Of a DNA stretch of 64,000 bases, positions 30,883-41,252 are shown in pieces. The notes under the pieces are model-generated. The model worked only from the letters and a program-made list of their open reading frames with translations, did not search any database and had not been told where the DNA came from. Both the position numbers and the translations under genes were made by a program. The DNA lies in NCBI RefSeq assembly GCF_000525855.1, contig NZ_AODE01000014.1, forward strand, positions 1-64,000, written 5' to 3'. Origin of the DNA: Listeria cornellensis FSL F6-0969. GTDB taxonomy: Bacteria > Bacillota > Bacilli > Lactobacillales > Listeriaceae. Within the stretch, counting starts at the first letter, position 1. Every line of letters starts with the position of its first letter.

Positions 30883-32776
30883 CTACGCCCTTATCTGTTT
30901 TTCTGGTAATATTTTTTGAATCGTACTTAAAATGCCAAGCGCTGAAATACCATGCTCTGCCAAAATCATATCGACCGAACCGTGGCTAATGAACGTGTCA
31001 GGAAGTCCAATTCGTCTGACAACCGCTTGATCGTAGCCATGCTCCTCAGCAAATTCAAGCACTGCCGTACCAAATCCGCCTTTTAAAAGGGATTCTTCGA
31101 CAGTTATAATCGGAACGCCACGTTTCATCAAATCATGCAACATCGCCTTGTCTAGCGGCTTAATGAAGCGCGCATTGATAACACCGGCCTGAATACCCTG
31201 ACGCTTCAATTCCATCGCCGCCTCAACAGCCATCGGAATCGTCGTCCCAAATGTCAAAATAGCCACATCTACAGGCTCACTTAGCGCCTCCCATGATCCA
31301 ATCGGTACAGCTTTCATCTCGGCGTCAATTTTAACACCGACCCCATTTCCGCGCGGATAACGAATCGCAATTGGTCCAGCATCGTAATCATGTGCCGTTT
31401 TCACAAGATGCCGTGCCTCATTTTCATCTTTTGGCATCATAATCGTCATATTTGGAATCCCACGTAAAAACCCAATGTCAAAAATACCCTGATGCGTCTC
31501 ACCGTCTGCACCAACTAGCCCAGCACGGTCAATCCCGATCATCACGTTCAACTCTTGCCGACAAATATCATGTACCACTTGGTCATACGCTCGCTGTAAA
31601 AACGTCGAATAAATAGCTAAAAATGGCTTCATATCAAGCGCCGCAAGCCCAGCTGCCATCGTTGTTGCATGTTGTTCCGCAATCCCAACATCGAAGAAAC
31701 GATCAGGGAAAGCAGTAGCAAATTTCTCAAGTTTTGAACCAACAGGCATGGCGGGCGTAATCGCAACGACCCGTTCATCATTTTGCGCCAGTTCCAATAC
31801 CGCATCACTAATAACGGCACTCCACGCAGGAGGCCCACCAACAGGTTTGATAAAGTCACCAGTCTCGATTTTGTAAGGACCAGTTCCGTGCCAGTTTCCA
31901 ATACGATCGGATTCAGCTGGTTGATAGCCCTTTCCTTTCGTCGTAACAATATGCATCAGAACAGGACCCTTCACCTTCTTAGCAAACTCCATATTTGTAA
32001 TCAAGTCATTGTAATCGTGCCCATTCACAGGGCCGAGATACGTATAGCCCATTTCTTCAAAAAAAAGTACCCTGAACAAGAAGATATTTAATACTATCTT
32101 TAATTCGTTCCGCGGCACCAGCAATCTTATCGCCTGCCGTCGGAATTTTTTTCATCGCAGCCTCGATATCTTTTTTCGCACGTTTAAACTTGCCCGACGT
32201 ACGTAATTTGCCTAAAACATTATGCATCGCCCCAACGTTCGGCGCAATCGACATGTTATTATCATTTAAAACCACAATCACATTTTTCTTCATATCACCA
32301 ATATGATTCAGAGCCTCAAGCGCCATACCACCAGTTAAAGCCCCATCACCAATAATCGGCAAAACGTGGTATTTCTGCCCGCGGATATCCCTTGCAATCG
32401 CCATTCCTGCTGCTGCTGACAACGAAGTAGAACTATGACCAGTCTCCCAAACATCGTGTTCCGACTCTTTACGCTTAGGAAAACCATCTAAACCATCATG
32501 CTGTCTCAATGTATCAAATCTATTTGCTCTACCTGTTAAAATCTTGTGAACGTAGGATTGGTGCCCGACATCCCATAAAAACTTATCTTCAGGGCTATCA
32601 AAACAATGGTGAAGTGCTACCGTTAGCTCAACAACACCAAGATTCGGTCCAATATGCCCGCCCGTTTTGGAAGTCGATTGAATCAGGAACTCGCGAATAT
32701 CCGCACTGAGCGCTTCCATTTGCGCTACGTCCAAGTCTTTCACGAACGCAGGATCCGTAATTTTCAATAAATCCAA
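30883..32776 (-). CDS. dxs: 1-deoxy-D-xylulose-5-phosphate synthase, frame broken once
   Basis: First enzyme of the MEP isoprenoid pathway, condensing pyruvate and glyceraldehyde 3-phosphate with thiamine diphosphate. Starting at the TTG at 32776 (AAAGTGAG upstream) gives 630 residues, the family length; an upstream ATG at 32866 would add 30 odd residues and overlaps a TATAAT box. Motifs: [71 protein letters not shown] and [14 protein letters not shown]. An A8 run at 32059-32066 breaks the frame; dropping one base gives ..[20 protein letters not shown]... tlyA follows after two bases. Confidence 0.93.
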
Positions 32777-32972
32777 ACAAAACAACTCACTTTCTAGGAT
32801 TTCTCCATCAATATCGTTTTGGTACACGCCTTTTCGCGCTACCTTAAATGTTTCCATTGGTCTCATTATAAACCAGTTACACTGATTTTACTATAAAAAT
32901 GAAAAAAAGCACATCTTAAAAAGGAAGCACTTTCTCTCAATCTTATATTTACAGCTAATAAATTCATTATTA

Positions 32973-33856
32973 TTAAAAATCACGCACAGCAATTAAATCG
33001 GTTAAACCTAATAAAAAAAGTGGCATCAATATCCAGTTTCTGCAAGGCTTGCTTCGCTGATTCTGTATGCTCCACTAAAGCCTGTTTCGCCCCATCCAGT
33101 GATAATAATGCTGGATACGTACTTTTTTTCAAATCAACATCGGCACCAGTTTTTTTTGCCCATTTTTTCGGAGTCACCTATCACATCCAAAATATCATCA
33201 CAGATTTGAAAAGCAAGGCCAATGTGATGTGCGAACAACGCTAATGTAGCTTGATCTGCTTCAGATGTCTCTGCAATTATTGCCCCACTTAGTACAGAAG
33301 CACTGAGTAGAGCGCCCGTTTTTCGATGGTGGATAGATTCTAGCTCTGAAAGTGATAAGGTTTGGTTTTCCCCAAGAATATCAGCTTGTTGTCCGCCCAC
33401 CATTCCATTTGCACCTGCACTTTTGGCGAAAAGTTGTACCAAGTTAACTTTTATTGTAGCGGATAGGTCATAATCACTCACAATCATTTCAAAGGCTTTG
33501 GTAAGTAGTGCATCTCCCGCCAAAATAGCAGTTGCTTCCCCGTAAACCCTGTGATTCGTTAGCTTTCCACGCCTAAAATCATCATTATCCATCGCAGGTA
33601 AATCATCATGAATAAGACTATATGTATGGATCATTTCCATTGCAGCCGCTGTTTGATAGCCCAACTTCGGATCACGACCAAAAGCAATCAATGTTGCTAG
33701 AATCAATAATGGCCGAATGCGTTTTCCACCAGCTTCCAACGAGTAAATCATCGACTGCTCTAATTTTTGATCAGAATCCGTCGCAATGATCGCCTTCCTC
33801 ATGCACCCCTCTACTTCTTGCTTATAGTGTTGCATAAATTGCTCAAATGTCATCAT
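32973..33856 (-). CDS. ispA: Polyprenyl (farnesyl) diphosphate synthase, frame broken twice
   Basis: About 293 residues. It adds IPP units to make farnesyl diphosphate. The first Asp-rich motif is SLIHDDLPAMDNDDFRRG near 85-100 and the second FQICDDILDVIGD near 225; GGKRIRPLL near 45 binds diphosphate. Two runs break the frame: T8 at 33150-33157 (restored GKKTGADVDLKKSTYPALL) and A7 at 33013-33019 (restored ..ATFLLGLTDLIAVRDF, the usual ending). The ATG overlaps the xseB stop. It supplies undecaprenyl and quinone precursors together with dxs and fni. Confidence 0.93.
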
Positions 33857-34086
33857 TTCTTACCTTCTTCTGCCTGAAATGGTTCTTCCTCGTCTGATTC
33901 AGTAACCACCTTCGCTAATTTATTTTCTGCTGCGGCTAGCTTTTCTTGGCATAATTTCGTTAATTCGATACCTCTCTGATACATCTCCAGTGAATCCTCT
34001 AAAGAAACATTTCCTTCTTCTAACATTTGAACGATTCCTTCTAACTCTTTCATTGCCTCTTCATAACTTATTTTTTTTGTAGCCAT
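33853..34086 (-). CDS. xseB: Exodeoxyribonuclease VII small subunit
   Basis: 77 residues, the family size. The signature YEEAMKELEGIVQMLEEGNVSLEDSLEMYQRGIELTKLCQEKL forms the two-helix coiled coil that binds XseA. It lies two bases after xseA and overlaps ispA by four bases (ATGA), so the three are translated from one message. Confidence 0.95.
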   Translation of the reverse strand: MATKKISYEEAMKELEGIVQMLEEGNVSLEDSLEMYQRGIELTKLCQEKLAAAENKLAKVVTESDEEEPFQAEEGKK

Positions 34087-34088
34087 GA

Positions 34089-35432
34089 TTAGTTGCCCTC
34101 CTTTTCTGTGATTTTTGCCCGAATTTTGCCATCTGCCATTGTCACTTTAATTTCATCGCCAACTTCCAGATTCGCGCTTGATGATAGAAGTTCATTTTCC
34201 TTATACACTACGCTATAACCACGCTGCAACAACCCAAGTGGACTTAAATGCTCTAAGGCCTCTATTTTTTGCAAGAAATCTCGCCGTTTTGCTGTGACAA
34301 GGTGGCTCATTTGCTGTTTCAAATCTTTGCTAACATTCGCTAATAGTTGCTTCTGTTGCGCTATTTCACGGTCTAATCCAGTGTGTGATAAACGAAATGA
34401 CAGCCGTTCAAATGCATGTTGATTCAGAATAAGATGTTGCTTCAATCCGCGTGTTAAACGTTCGACAAAATAATCCGTACGCTCCTGATACTGCTCTATT
34501 TGACGCTTAGGTCCGTGCATGACTAAACGTTCTTGCTGTCTAGACACATGTTGTTTCGAAACATCTACTCGTTGTTTCATCGCTTGAATCAGGCGGAAAC
34601 GACGCTCGGCTATCCGTTCCAATAAATCTCGATAATCCGGAACGGCCAGCTCAGCAGCGGCTGTTGGCGTTGCTGCCCGTACATCTGCTACATAATCTGT
34701 CAATGTCGTATCTGTCTCATGCCCCACTGCAGAAATGATTGGAATATCGGAATCAGCTACAGCACGCACGACAATTTCCTCGTTAAATGCCCATAAATCC
34801 TCAATCGAACCACCACCACGGCCAATAATTAAAACATCGATATCATTCCTAAAATTAGCACGCTCAATATTTCGAACAATATTTGGGGCTGCTGTCTCTC
34901 CTTGCACAATCGTTGGAAATAACAAAATTTCCGTCGAAGGCATGCGTCGTGTCATCGTCGTAATCATATCACGAATTGCGGCCCCAGTTTTCGATGTGAT
35001 TATCCCCACTTTCGCAGGAAAAGAAGGAAGCGCTCGTTTGCGATTTTGCGCAAAAAGCCCCTCCTTGTCCAGCTGTTTCTTTAATTGTTCTAATTTGATG
35101 TAGAGACTGCCAACTCCATCAGGCTCCATCCACTCCGCATAGAGTTGATAACGCCCGCCTTTACTAAATACACTCACGCGACCAGTCAACATGATTTGCA
35201 TGCCATCCTCAGGCTTAAACCCGAGTTTAGCGGCCGATTTTTGGAACATGACACAACGAAGCTCAGCACCTTCATCTTTCAGCGTGAAATACATATGTCC
35301 ACTGACAGGTTGTTTGAAATTCGAAATTTCACCTTTTACATATACATTTTTCAAATATGGATCCACTTCGAATTTCTTTTCAATATATTTAGTTAGCGCC
35401 TCAACACTGAGATATTTGTCTTGTTCCATCAT
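34089..35432 (-). CDS. xseA: Exodeoxyribonuclease VII large subunit
   Basis: About 447 residues. The N-terminal OB domain reads YLKNVYVKGEISNFKQPVSGHMYFTLKDE. The catalytic domain has PAKVGIITSKTGAAIRDMITTMTRR, DVLIIGRGGGSIEDLWAFNEE and PIISAVGHETDTTLTDYVADVRAATPTAAAE, and a long coiled coil follows. It degrades single-stranded DNA. Of three stacked start codons (GTG 35435, ATG 35432, ATG 35429) I take 35432, seven bases after AAGG. Confidence 0.95.
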   Translation of the reverse strand: MMEQDKYLSVEALTKYIEKKFEVDPYLKNVYVKGEISNFKQPVSGHMYFTLKDEGAELRCVMFQKSAAKLGFKPEDGMQIMLTGRVSVFSKGGRYQLYAEWMEPDGVGSLYIKLEQLKKQLDKEGLFAQNRKRALPSFPAKVGIITSKTGAAIRDMITTMTRRMPSTEILLFPTIVQGETAAPNIVRNIERANFRNDIDVLIIGRGGGSIEDLWAFNEEIVVRAVADSDIPIISAVGHETDTTLTDYVADVRAATPTAAAELAVPDYRDLLERIAERRFRLIQAMKQRVDVSKQHVSRQQERLVMHGPKRQIEQYQERTDYFVERLTRGLKQHLILNQHAFERLSFRLSHTGLDREIAQQKQLLANVSKDLKQQMSHLVTAKRRDFLQKIEALEHLSPLGLLQRGYSVVYKENELLSSSANLEVGDEIKVTMADGKIRAKITEKEGN

Positions 35433-35457
35433 CACACAACCTTACAATAAAAATTCT

Positions 35458-35486
35458 ATCAGCATGCCAGTAATCGACATGCTGAT
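35458..35486 (-). terminator. Hairpin between folD and xseA
   Basis: ATCAGCATG (35458-35466) pairs perfectly with CATGCTGAT (35478-35486). On the minus strand it is followed by AGAATTTTTATTG. It may be a partial terminator inside the accB-ispA gene row. Confidence 0.6.
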
Positions 35487-35514
35487 TATTATCAAGATGC
35501 TATTTTCTAAACAC

Positions 35515-36381
35515 TTATTTCGTTTGTAATTGTGTATCCCAAATGCGTTTTGCTGCTTTTAATGTGTTGGCAAGTAACATTGTAATCGTCATGGGACCAA
35601 CGCCACCAGGAACAGGTGTAATAAATCCAGCAGTATCTTTGACGTTATCAAAGTCTACATCACCACATAATTTATTATTCTCATCACGATCCATACCTAC
35701 ATCAATGACAACAGCACCAGGCTTGATTGCTTCTTTTTTAATGAATTTAGCCAATCCAGTGGCAACAACCAAAATATCTGCTGTGCGTGCAACGGCTGGT
35801 AAATCTTTCGTGCGACTATGCGCGATTGTTACCGTCGCGTTCTCTTGCAATAAGAGCTGCGCTACAGGTTTTCCGACAATATTACTACGTCCGATAACGA
35901 CGGCTTGTTTACCTTCAATGGAAACACCAGTCGATTTAATCAATTCAATAATCCCCGCTGGCGTACAAGGAATAAATGCTTCCTTACCCACGTAAAGATT
36001 ACCAACATTGATTGGGTGGAAACCATCGACATCTTTTTCAGGAATAATGGTGTCAATCACTTTGTCCTCGGAAATATGCTTTGGAAGCGGTAGCTGTACT
36101 AAAATGCCGTGAATCGTCACGTCATTATTCAAATCTTCCACTGTTTCTAGCAATTTTGCTTCCGAAATGTCTTCTGGTAACTCGATTAATACAGATTTCA
36201 TACCTGCTTCTTCTGTGCGCTTCTGCTTATTTCTTACATATGTACGGCTCGCCTGATTATCGCCTACAAGCACAACCGCAAGTCCAGGGTGTAAATTTTG
36301 TTTCGCGAGTTCAGCTACCTCATTTGTTACGTTCTCTTGAATCTTTTTCGCCAGTTGTTTACCATCAATAATTTGTCCCAT
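35515..36381 (-). CDS. folD: Methylenetetrahydrofolate dehydrogenase/cyclohydrolase
   Basis: About 288 residues from the ATG at 36381, which has GGGGGC seven bases upstream; the longer frame to 36456 lacks a site. Motifs: [14 protein letters not shown] with the catalytic Tyr and Lys near 50-56, [13 protein letters not shown] near 95, [13 protein letters not shown] near 135, NADP loop [18 protein letters not shown] near 165 and [15 protein letters not shown] near 265. It interconverts methylene-, methenyl- and formyl-THF. The one-carbon units come in part from the glycine cleavage system encoded at 43.7-47.6 kb. Confidence 0.95.
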   Translation of the reverse strand: MGQIIDGKQLAKKIQENVTNEVAELAKQNLHPGLAVVLVGDNQASRTYVRNKQKRTEEAGMKSVLIELPEDISEAKLLETVEDLNNDVTIHGILVQLPLPKHISEDKVIDTIIPEKDVDGFHPINVGNLYVGKEAFIPCTPAGIIELIKSTGVSIEGKQAVVIGRSNIVGKPVAQLLLQENATVTIAHSRTKDLPAVARTADILVVATGLAKFIKKEAIKPGAVVIDVGMDRDENNKLCGDVDFDNVKDTAGFITPVPGGVGPMTITMLLANTLKAAKRIWDTQLQTK

Positions 36382-36505
36382 CAAAAAAGCCCCCTTAATA
36401 TTTATCTGAAACCTGATGATTCCGAGGCCCAAAAAGTGCCCCGAAACAGGTAACATTACTCATTTGTCGAAACTTTTGTAAATTAAAATGATACTGCGTA
36501 AAAAA

Positions 36506-36898
36506 TTATGTTATATCGTCGTCTTTTGCGACATTGGCTAAAACCCCATTGATAAACTTACTTGACTTCTCGTCGCTGAAAATTTTGGCGATTTCAAGTG
36601 ATTCGTTAAGGCTTACTCTATCTGGAATATCTTCACAATAAACCATTTCAAATACACTCACTCGCAAAATAGCAAGGTCAACCTTATTTAATCGATCCAT
36701 ACTCCAATTGTCCAAGTTCCCCGCAATCAGCTCGTCAATCGCTGTTTTATTGGCAACAACGCCTTCTACTAATTTATCGACATAGGCATCGCTTTGGTCT
36801 TCCATCACGTTGGCTATCGCTTGATCCAAATGCATCTCATTGAGTTCCATCTGAAACAATATTTGAAGAGCCTTTTCTCGTGCTTCTCGTCTTTTCAT
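36506..36898 (-). CDS. nusB: Transcription antitermination factor NusB
   Basis: 130 residues, all-helical. It begins KRREAREKALQILFQMELNEM and ends DEKSSKFINGVLANVAKD, both NusB signatures. It binds boxA RNA with NusE to protect rRNA transcription. It lies 42 bases after yqhY. Confidence 0.93.
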   Translation of the reverse strand: MKRREAREKALQILFQMELNEMHLDQAIANVMEDQSDAYVDKLVEGVVANKTAIDELIAGNLDNWSMDRLNKVDLAILRVSVFEMVYCEDIPDRVSLNESLEIAKIFSDEKSSKFINGVLANVAKDDDIT

Positions 36899-36940
36899 TA
36901 AAAGCTCTACTCCTTATTTTAGTAAGGTTCGCCTTACTTA

Positions 36941-37339
36941 TTAAATTTCTAATTCATCAAATGATATCGTTTCTTGCCGTTCGAACTGAACACCAACAAT
37001 ATGGATATTTACTTCGACAACTTCAAGACCAGTCATATTGAGGATGGTCTCACGAATGCTATCTTGGATGTTCTGTGCTAATAGTGGGATGGTTGCCCCG
37101 AATTGAATATAACAATAAACATCAATCACGATACCTGCTTCGGTTAAATCAATTTTAACACCTTTACTATGATTTACTGCGCCACCGAGACGTTCGCGCA
37201 TCTCATTCGTAAATGAGCCTTGCATACCAGCCACATTTTCGACTTCTGCAGCGGCAAGCCCTGCTATGACACCAATCACTTCTGGTGCGATTTCAATTTT
37301 ACCGAGTGTTTCCTCGTTTTTATTTTTCGTTAGTGCCAT
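36941..37339 (-). CDS. yqhY: Asp23/Gls24 family protein YqhY
   Basis: 132 residues. The Asp23 domain reads GKIEIAPEVIGVIAGLAAAEVENVAGM, and later VYCYIQFGATIPLLAQNIQDSIRETILNMTGLEVVEVNIHIVGV. It lies 12 bases after accC. In B. subtilis YqhY is also co-encoded with accBC and has been linked to control of acetyl-CoA carboxylase activity; I extend that by synteny. Confidence 0.9.
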   Translation of the reverse strand: MALTKNKNEETLGKIEIAPEVIGVIAGLAAAEVENVAGMQGSFTNEMRERLGGAVNHSKGVKIDLTEAGIVIDVYCYIQFGATIPLLAQNIQDSIRETILNMTGLEVVEVNIHIVGVQFERQETISFDELEI

Positions 37340-37351
37340 GATTATCTCTCC

Positions 37352-38708
37352 TCACGATAGATTCATTACATCATACTTTTCAAGGAATTTCGTATTAAAG
37401 TCCCCTGAACGGAAAACTTCGTGGTCTAAAACGCGTAGATGGAACGGAATCGTTGTTGGAATTCCTTCAATCGCAAATTCGCCTAATGCGCGTTTCATTG
37501 TAGCAATGGCTTCATCACGAGTTTCGCCATAACAAATCACTTTAGCTACCATAGAATCGTAATATGGCGGGATTTTGTAGTTCGGATATGCCGCAGAATC
37601 GACACGAACACCATTACCGCCTGGTGGTAGGTAAAATTTGATTTCTCCTGGTGCTGGCATGAAATTCTTTTCTGGGTTTTCTGCGTTAATACGGCATTCA
37701 ATCGCCCATCCTGTTAATTTCACGTCTTCTTGTTTGATTGTCAAACGTTCACCAGATGCAACGAGGATTTGCTGCTTAACAATATCAATTCCCGTAATCC
37801 ATTCTGTCACGGGATGTTCTACTTGTACACGCGTATTCATTTCCATGAAGTAGAACGTTTTTTTCGTGTGGCTCGTAAATAAATTCAATAGTTCCAGCGC
37901 CAGAATATTTCACGGCTTTCGCAGCTTTCACTGCTGCTTTACCCATCTTTTGGCGCATTTTTTCGTCTAGAGCTGGTGACGGTGCTTCTTCAATGAGCTT
38001 TTGAAGGCGTCGTTGAATGGAGCAATCGCGCTCTCCTAGATGAATCGCATTTCCGTAATTATCAGCCATGATCTGAATTTCTACATGGCGGAAATCTTGG
38101 ATGAATTTCTCAATATATACGCCAGAATCACCAAATGCAGCTTCGGCTTCTTGCTGCGTGATTTGTAAGCCAGAAACGAGTTTTTCTTCATCTTCAGCGA
38201 CACGGATTCCTTTACCACCACCACCGGCTGTTGCTTTGATAATAACCGGGTAACCGATTTTTTTCGCCAATTTTTTCGCTTCTTCTACATCTTTAATGAT
38301 ACCTGTAGAGCCTGGAACAACTGGAACTCCAGCTTTTTTCATTGTTTCGCGCGCGACATCTTTCGTTCCCATTTGAGAAATAGCGTCAGCGCTCGGACCA
38401 ATGAAAATAATATTACAATCTTGGCAGAGCTCAGCAAAATCAGCGTTCTCGGCTAAGAAACCATAACCTGGGTGAATCGCGTCACAATTCGTCAATACGG
38501 CAACGCTAATAATGTTCGACATGTTGAGATAGCTTTCTTTCGTAGATGCAGGCCCGACACAGTATGCTTCATCTGCCAGTTGGATGTGTAGGCTCTCAGC
38601 ATCTGCTTCTGAATAAATGGCAACCGTTTCAATATTCATCTCTTTTGCAGCACGGATGATACGAACAGCGATTTCTCCACGGTTCGCTATCAATATTTTT
38701 TTTATCAT
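37352..38708 (-). CDS. accC: Acetyl-CoA carboxylase, biotin carboxylase subunit, frame broken once
   Basis: 451 residues when repaired, matching the family. ATP-grasp enzyme that carboxylates biotin on AccB. It begins [22 protein letters not shown]. Other motifs are [15 protein letters not shown] near 85, the Gly-rich ATP loop [22 protein letters not shown] near 160, [18 protein letters not shown] near 235, and [27 protein letters not shown] near 290. A T7 run (37858-37864) breaks the frame. Removing one base joins EPHEKTFYF to MEMNTRVQ. Confidence 0.94.
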
Positions 38709-38720
38709 GATTATTACCCC

Positions 38721-39182
38721 TTATTTCTTTCTAACTTTGAATAGTGGCTGACCGAATTCGACTAGTTCTCCGTTTGAAGCAAGTACTTCAACAATTTCGC
38801 CATTCACATCTGCTTCCACATCATTTAATAATTTCATGGCTTCGATAATCCCAACGACTGTTTTTTCATGAACCGTCGCGCCTACTTCTACAAACGCTGG
38901 ACTTTCTGGATTTGGAGAACTATAAAAAGTTCCGACCATTGGTGATGTGATAACATGTAAGTCTTCAGCTGGTGCAGCTGGCGTTGTAGCCGCTACTTCT
39001 GTTTCTGCTTGTGGCGCTGGAAGAACTGCTTGAACTGCTGGCGTGGAAACTACTGGTGCAACCGCATATTCTCCACCTTTTTTCATTTTGATTTTGCCTT
39101 GTTCTGTCTCGTATTCGAACTCAGTCAATGAAGACTCATCTACTAATTTCACAAGCTGCTTAATCTCGTTAATTGATAACAT
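38721..39182 (-). CDS. accB: Acetyl-CoA carboxylase, biotin carboxyl carrier protein
   Basis: 153 residues. The N-terminus NEIKQLVKLVDESSLTEFEYETEQGKIKMKK is typical for BCCP and is followed by an Ala/Pro/Val linker. The C-terminal biotinyl domain has PMVGTFYSSPNPESPAFVEVGATV and the biotinylation site IIEAMKLLNDVEAD, where the Lys carries biotin. It is the first gene of the acc-yqhY-nusB-folD-xse-ispA gene row. Confidence 0.95.
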   Translation of the reverse strand: MLSINEIKQLVKLVDESSLTEFEYETEQGKIKMKKGGEYAVAPVVSTPAVQAVLPAPQAETEVAATTPAAPAEDLHVITSPMVGTFYSSPNPESPAFVEVGATVHEKTVVGIIEAMKLLNDVEADVNGEIVEVLASNGELVEFGQPLFKVRKK

Positions 39183-39255
39183 TATTTATAACACTCCTCA
39201 AAATTCATCTATAAAATATATATAAGTTCAAATGCATTCGTCACGCATCCTAATT

Positions 39256-39264
39256 ATTGTACCA
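39256..39264 (-). promoter_or_regulatory. Extended -10 element upstream of accB
   Basis: Minus strand TGGTACAAT, about 75 bases before the accB start. No good -35 was found. Confidence 0.45.
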
Positions 39265-39305
39265 TACTTTTCAGAGAAACTCGTAGCTTAACGCCGTTTT
39301 TTCAC

Positions 39306-39380
39306 AAAAAAAAAAAGCCTTGTCGCATTCTGCTGGCAAAGAACCCTAAAAGTGGGCTCTGAACAGAATAAGACAGACTA
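39306..39380 (-). terminator. Terminator of efp
   Basis: On the minus strand, AGTCTGTC..ATTCTG can pair with CAGAAT..GACAAGGCT around an inner AGCCC/GGGTT hairpin, followed by T12 (39307-39318). It lies directly after the efp stop. Confidence 0.72.
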
Positions 39381-39388
39381 TTTTTCAA

Positions 39389-39952
39389 TTATTGTGCACG
39401 GGAAACGTATGATCCGCCTTCTGTCGTGTTGACAACGAGTGTATCATCCACGTTAACGAAGAAAGGAACATTTACAACAAGGCCAGTTTCAAGTGTGGCA
39501 GGTTTAGATCCACCGGAAGACGTGTCGCCTTTGATTCCTGGATCTGTCGCTACTACTTTCAATTCAACCGTGTTTGGCAAATCCACACCAAGTGTCTCTC
39601 CTTGGTACATAACGATTTGAACTTCCATGTTTTCACGCAAAAATTTCAATTCATACTCGATTTGTTTTTCTGGTAGCTCGATTTGGTCATATGTTTCTGT
39701 GTTCATAAAAACATGTTGATCGCCACTTGCATACAGATATTGCATTTTATTGTTATCGATTTGTGCTTTGGCTACTTTTTCACCGCCACGGAATGTTTTT
39801 TCTTGAATAGCGCCAGTACGTAAGTTACGTAATTTTGAACGAACGAATGCAGCGCCCTTTCCTGGTTTTACATGTTGGAAATCTAGCACGCGCCAGATGC
39901 CGTTATCTACTTCAATCGTTAAACCTGTTTTAAAATCATTTACTGAAATCAT
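39389..39952 (-). CDS. efp: Elongation factor P
   Basis: 187 residues, three beta-barrel domains. It starts [43 protein letters not shown]; the KPGKG loop carries the modifiable Lys 32. The C-terminal signature is [40 protein letters not shown]. It relieves ribosome stalling at polyproline. It lies 72 bases after pepQ and probably shares its transcript. Confidence 0.95.
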   Translation of the reverse strand: MISVNDFKTGLTIEVDNGIWRVLDFQHVKPGKGAAFVRSKLRNLRTGAIQEKTFRGGEKVAKAQIDNNKMQYLYASGDQHVFMNTETYDQIELPEKQIEYELKFLRENMEVQIVMYQGETLGVDLPNTVELKVVATDPGIKGDTSSGGSKPATLETGLVVNVPFFVNVDDTLVVNTTEGGSYVSRAQ

Positions 39953-40024
39953 CTTTGTATCCTCCTACTTTTAAGTTGGTTTCATCCTTACTTATTTAAC
40001 CACAAAACGCGCCATTATACAATT

Positions 40025-41087
40025 CTATAAAATAATTAATTCTTTTGATGAGTGTGTTAAAACTTCATTTCCTGTTTCCGTAATCAAAATATCGTCTTCA
40101 ATCCGCACGCCGCCAATGCCTTGTAAGTAAATGCCTGGCTCATCCGTAACCACATTCCCTGGCACAAGAACATTGGGACTCTTCATTGAAAGGTTTGGGC
40201 CTTCGTGGATTTCTAACCCGATCCCGTGACCTAATGAATGACCAAATGCTTCTCCGTACCCTTTTGAGGCAATGTGATCGCGAGCAATCGCATCTGCTTC
40301 AATGCCAGTCATGCCTGGTTTTAGCGCGTCGATGACTTTAAGTTGTGCTTCTAGCGTCACCGCATAGATTTCTTTTAACTTAGCGCTCGGTTCGCCAATC
40401 GCAATCGTGCGCGTCATATCCGAGCAATAACCATTGTAATAACAGCCGTAATCCATCGTCACAAAGTCGCCCACTTCAATAATTTTGTCTGAGGCAACAC
40501 CATGCGGTAAGGCCGAGCGTAGTCCAGATGCAACAATCGTGTCAAAAGAAGAACCTGATGCCCCGTTTCTACGCATGAAAAATTCCAGTTCATTCGATAC
40601 TTCTAGTTCTGTCAAACCTGGTTTAATAAATGTCAAAATATGTGTGAATGCTTCGTCCGCAATTTCACAAGCCGTTTTAATCGCTGAAAGTTCAGAGGCT
40701 GTTTTGACTTTACGCATATCTTCAAATAGGTCACTAAACGGCTCTAGTTTGGCAGAGAAAAAACTTTGCATTAATTTATGCTCTGCGACGGTTACGTAAG
40801 CTTCCTCGAAATAAAGCGTTTTAATTCCGAGTTCTTCCATAATCGCTTGCACCGTTTCGTAAATTGGACCTTTATTTTGGCGGATTTCGTAACCTACTGC
40901 CTGCTTAGCTGCTTGTTCTGTATAACGGAAGTCTGTCACAAAAAAAAGCCTTCGTTGGTGTTATCAAAACCATGCCAGTTGTTCCTGTGAAGTCTGCTAC
41001 ATAGCGACGGTTATAGTCACTCGTCACAAGAACAGCTTCCATATTTCTACCCTCTAAAGCCGCTTGAATCTTTGCTAATTTAGTCAT
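40025..41087 (-). CDS. papA: Xaa-Pro aminopeptidase/dipeptidase (M24B, YqhT-like), frame broken once
   Basis: About 353 residues. The N-terminal creatinase-like domain reads LVTSDYNRRYVADFTGTTGMVLI. The catalytic domain carries the five metal ligands in FVTMDYGCYYNGYCSDMTRT (two Asp), HSLGHGIGLEIHE (His), DEPGIYL (Glu) and GGVRIEDDILIT (Glu). It removes residues before Pro. An A8 run at 40940-40947 breaks the frame; dropping one base gives TPTKAFFVTDFRYTEQAAKQ. It lies directly before efp, as in Bacillus. Confidence 0.92.
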
Positions 41088-41252
41088 TCTATTTCCTCCT
41101 AAATGTTTCGTTATGTAACTATTTTTTCGCTCGAATACAGCTATTCTATCATAAACCGCGCAAAATAACTTTTTTTATGCGTTATAACTATACGAATTCG
41201 GCAAATTAGCGTAGAATAGCAGTTGTATACTAAATAAGGCTGGTGAACAATT

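Noticed and set aside
32777-32866. N-terminal extension of Dxs from an upstream ATG
   Set aside because: That ATG overlaps a TATAAT box, lacks a ribosome site and gives 30 residues absent from the family; the TTG at 32776 gives the usual length.
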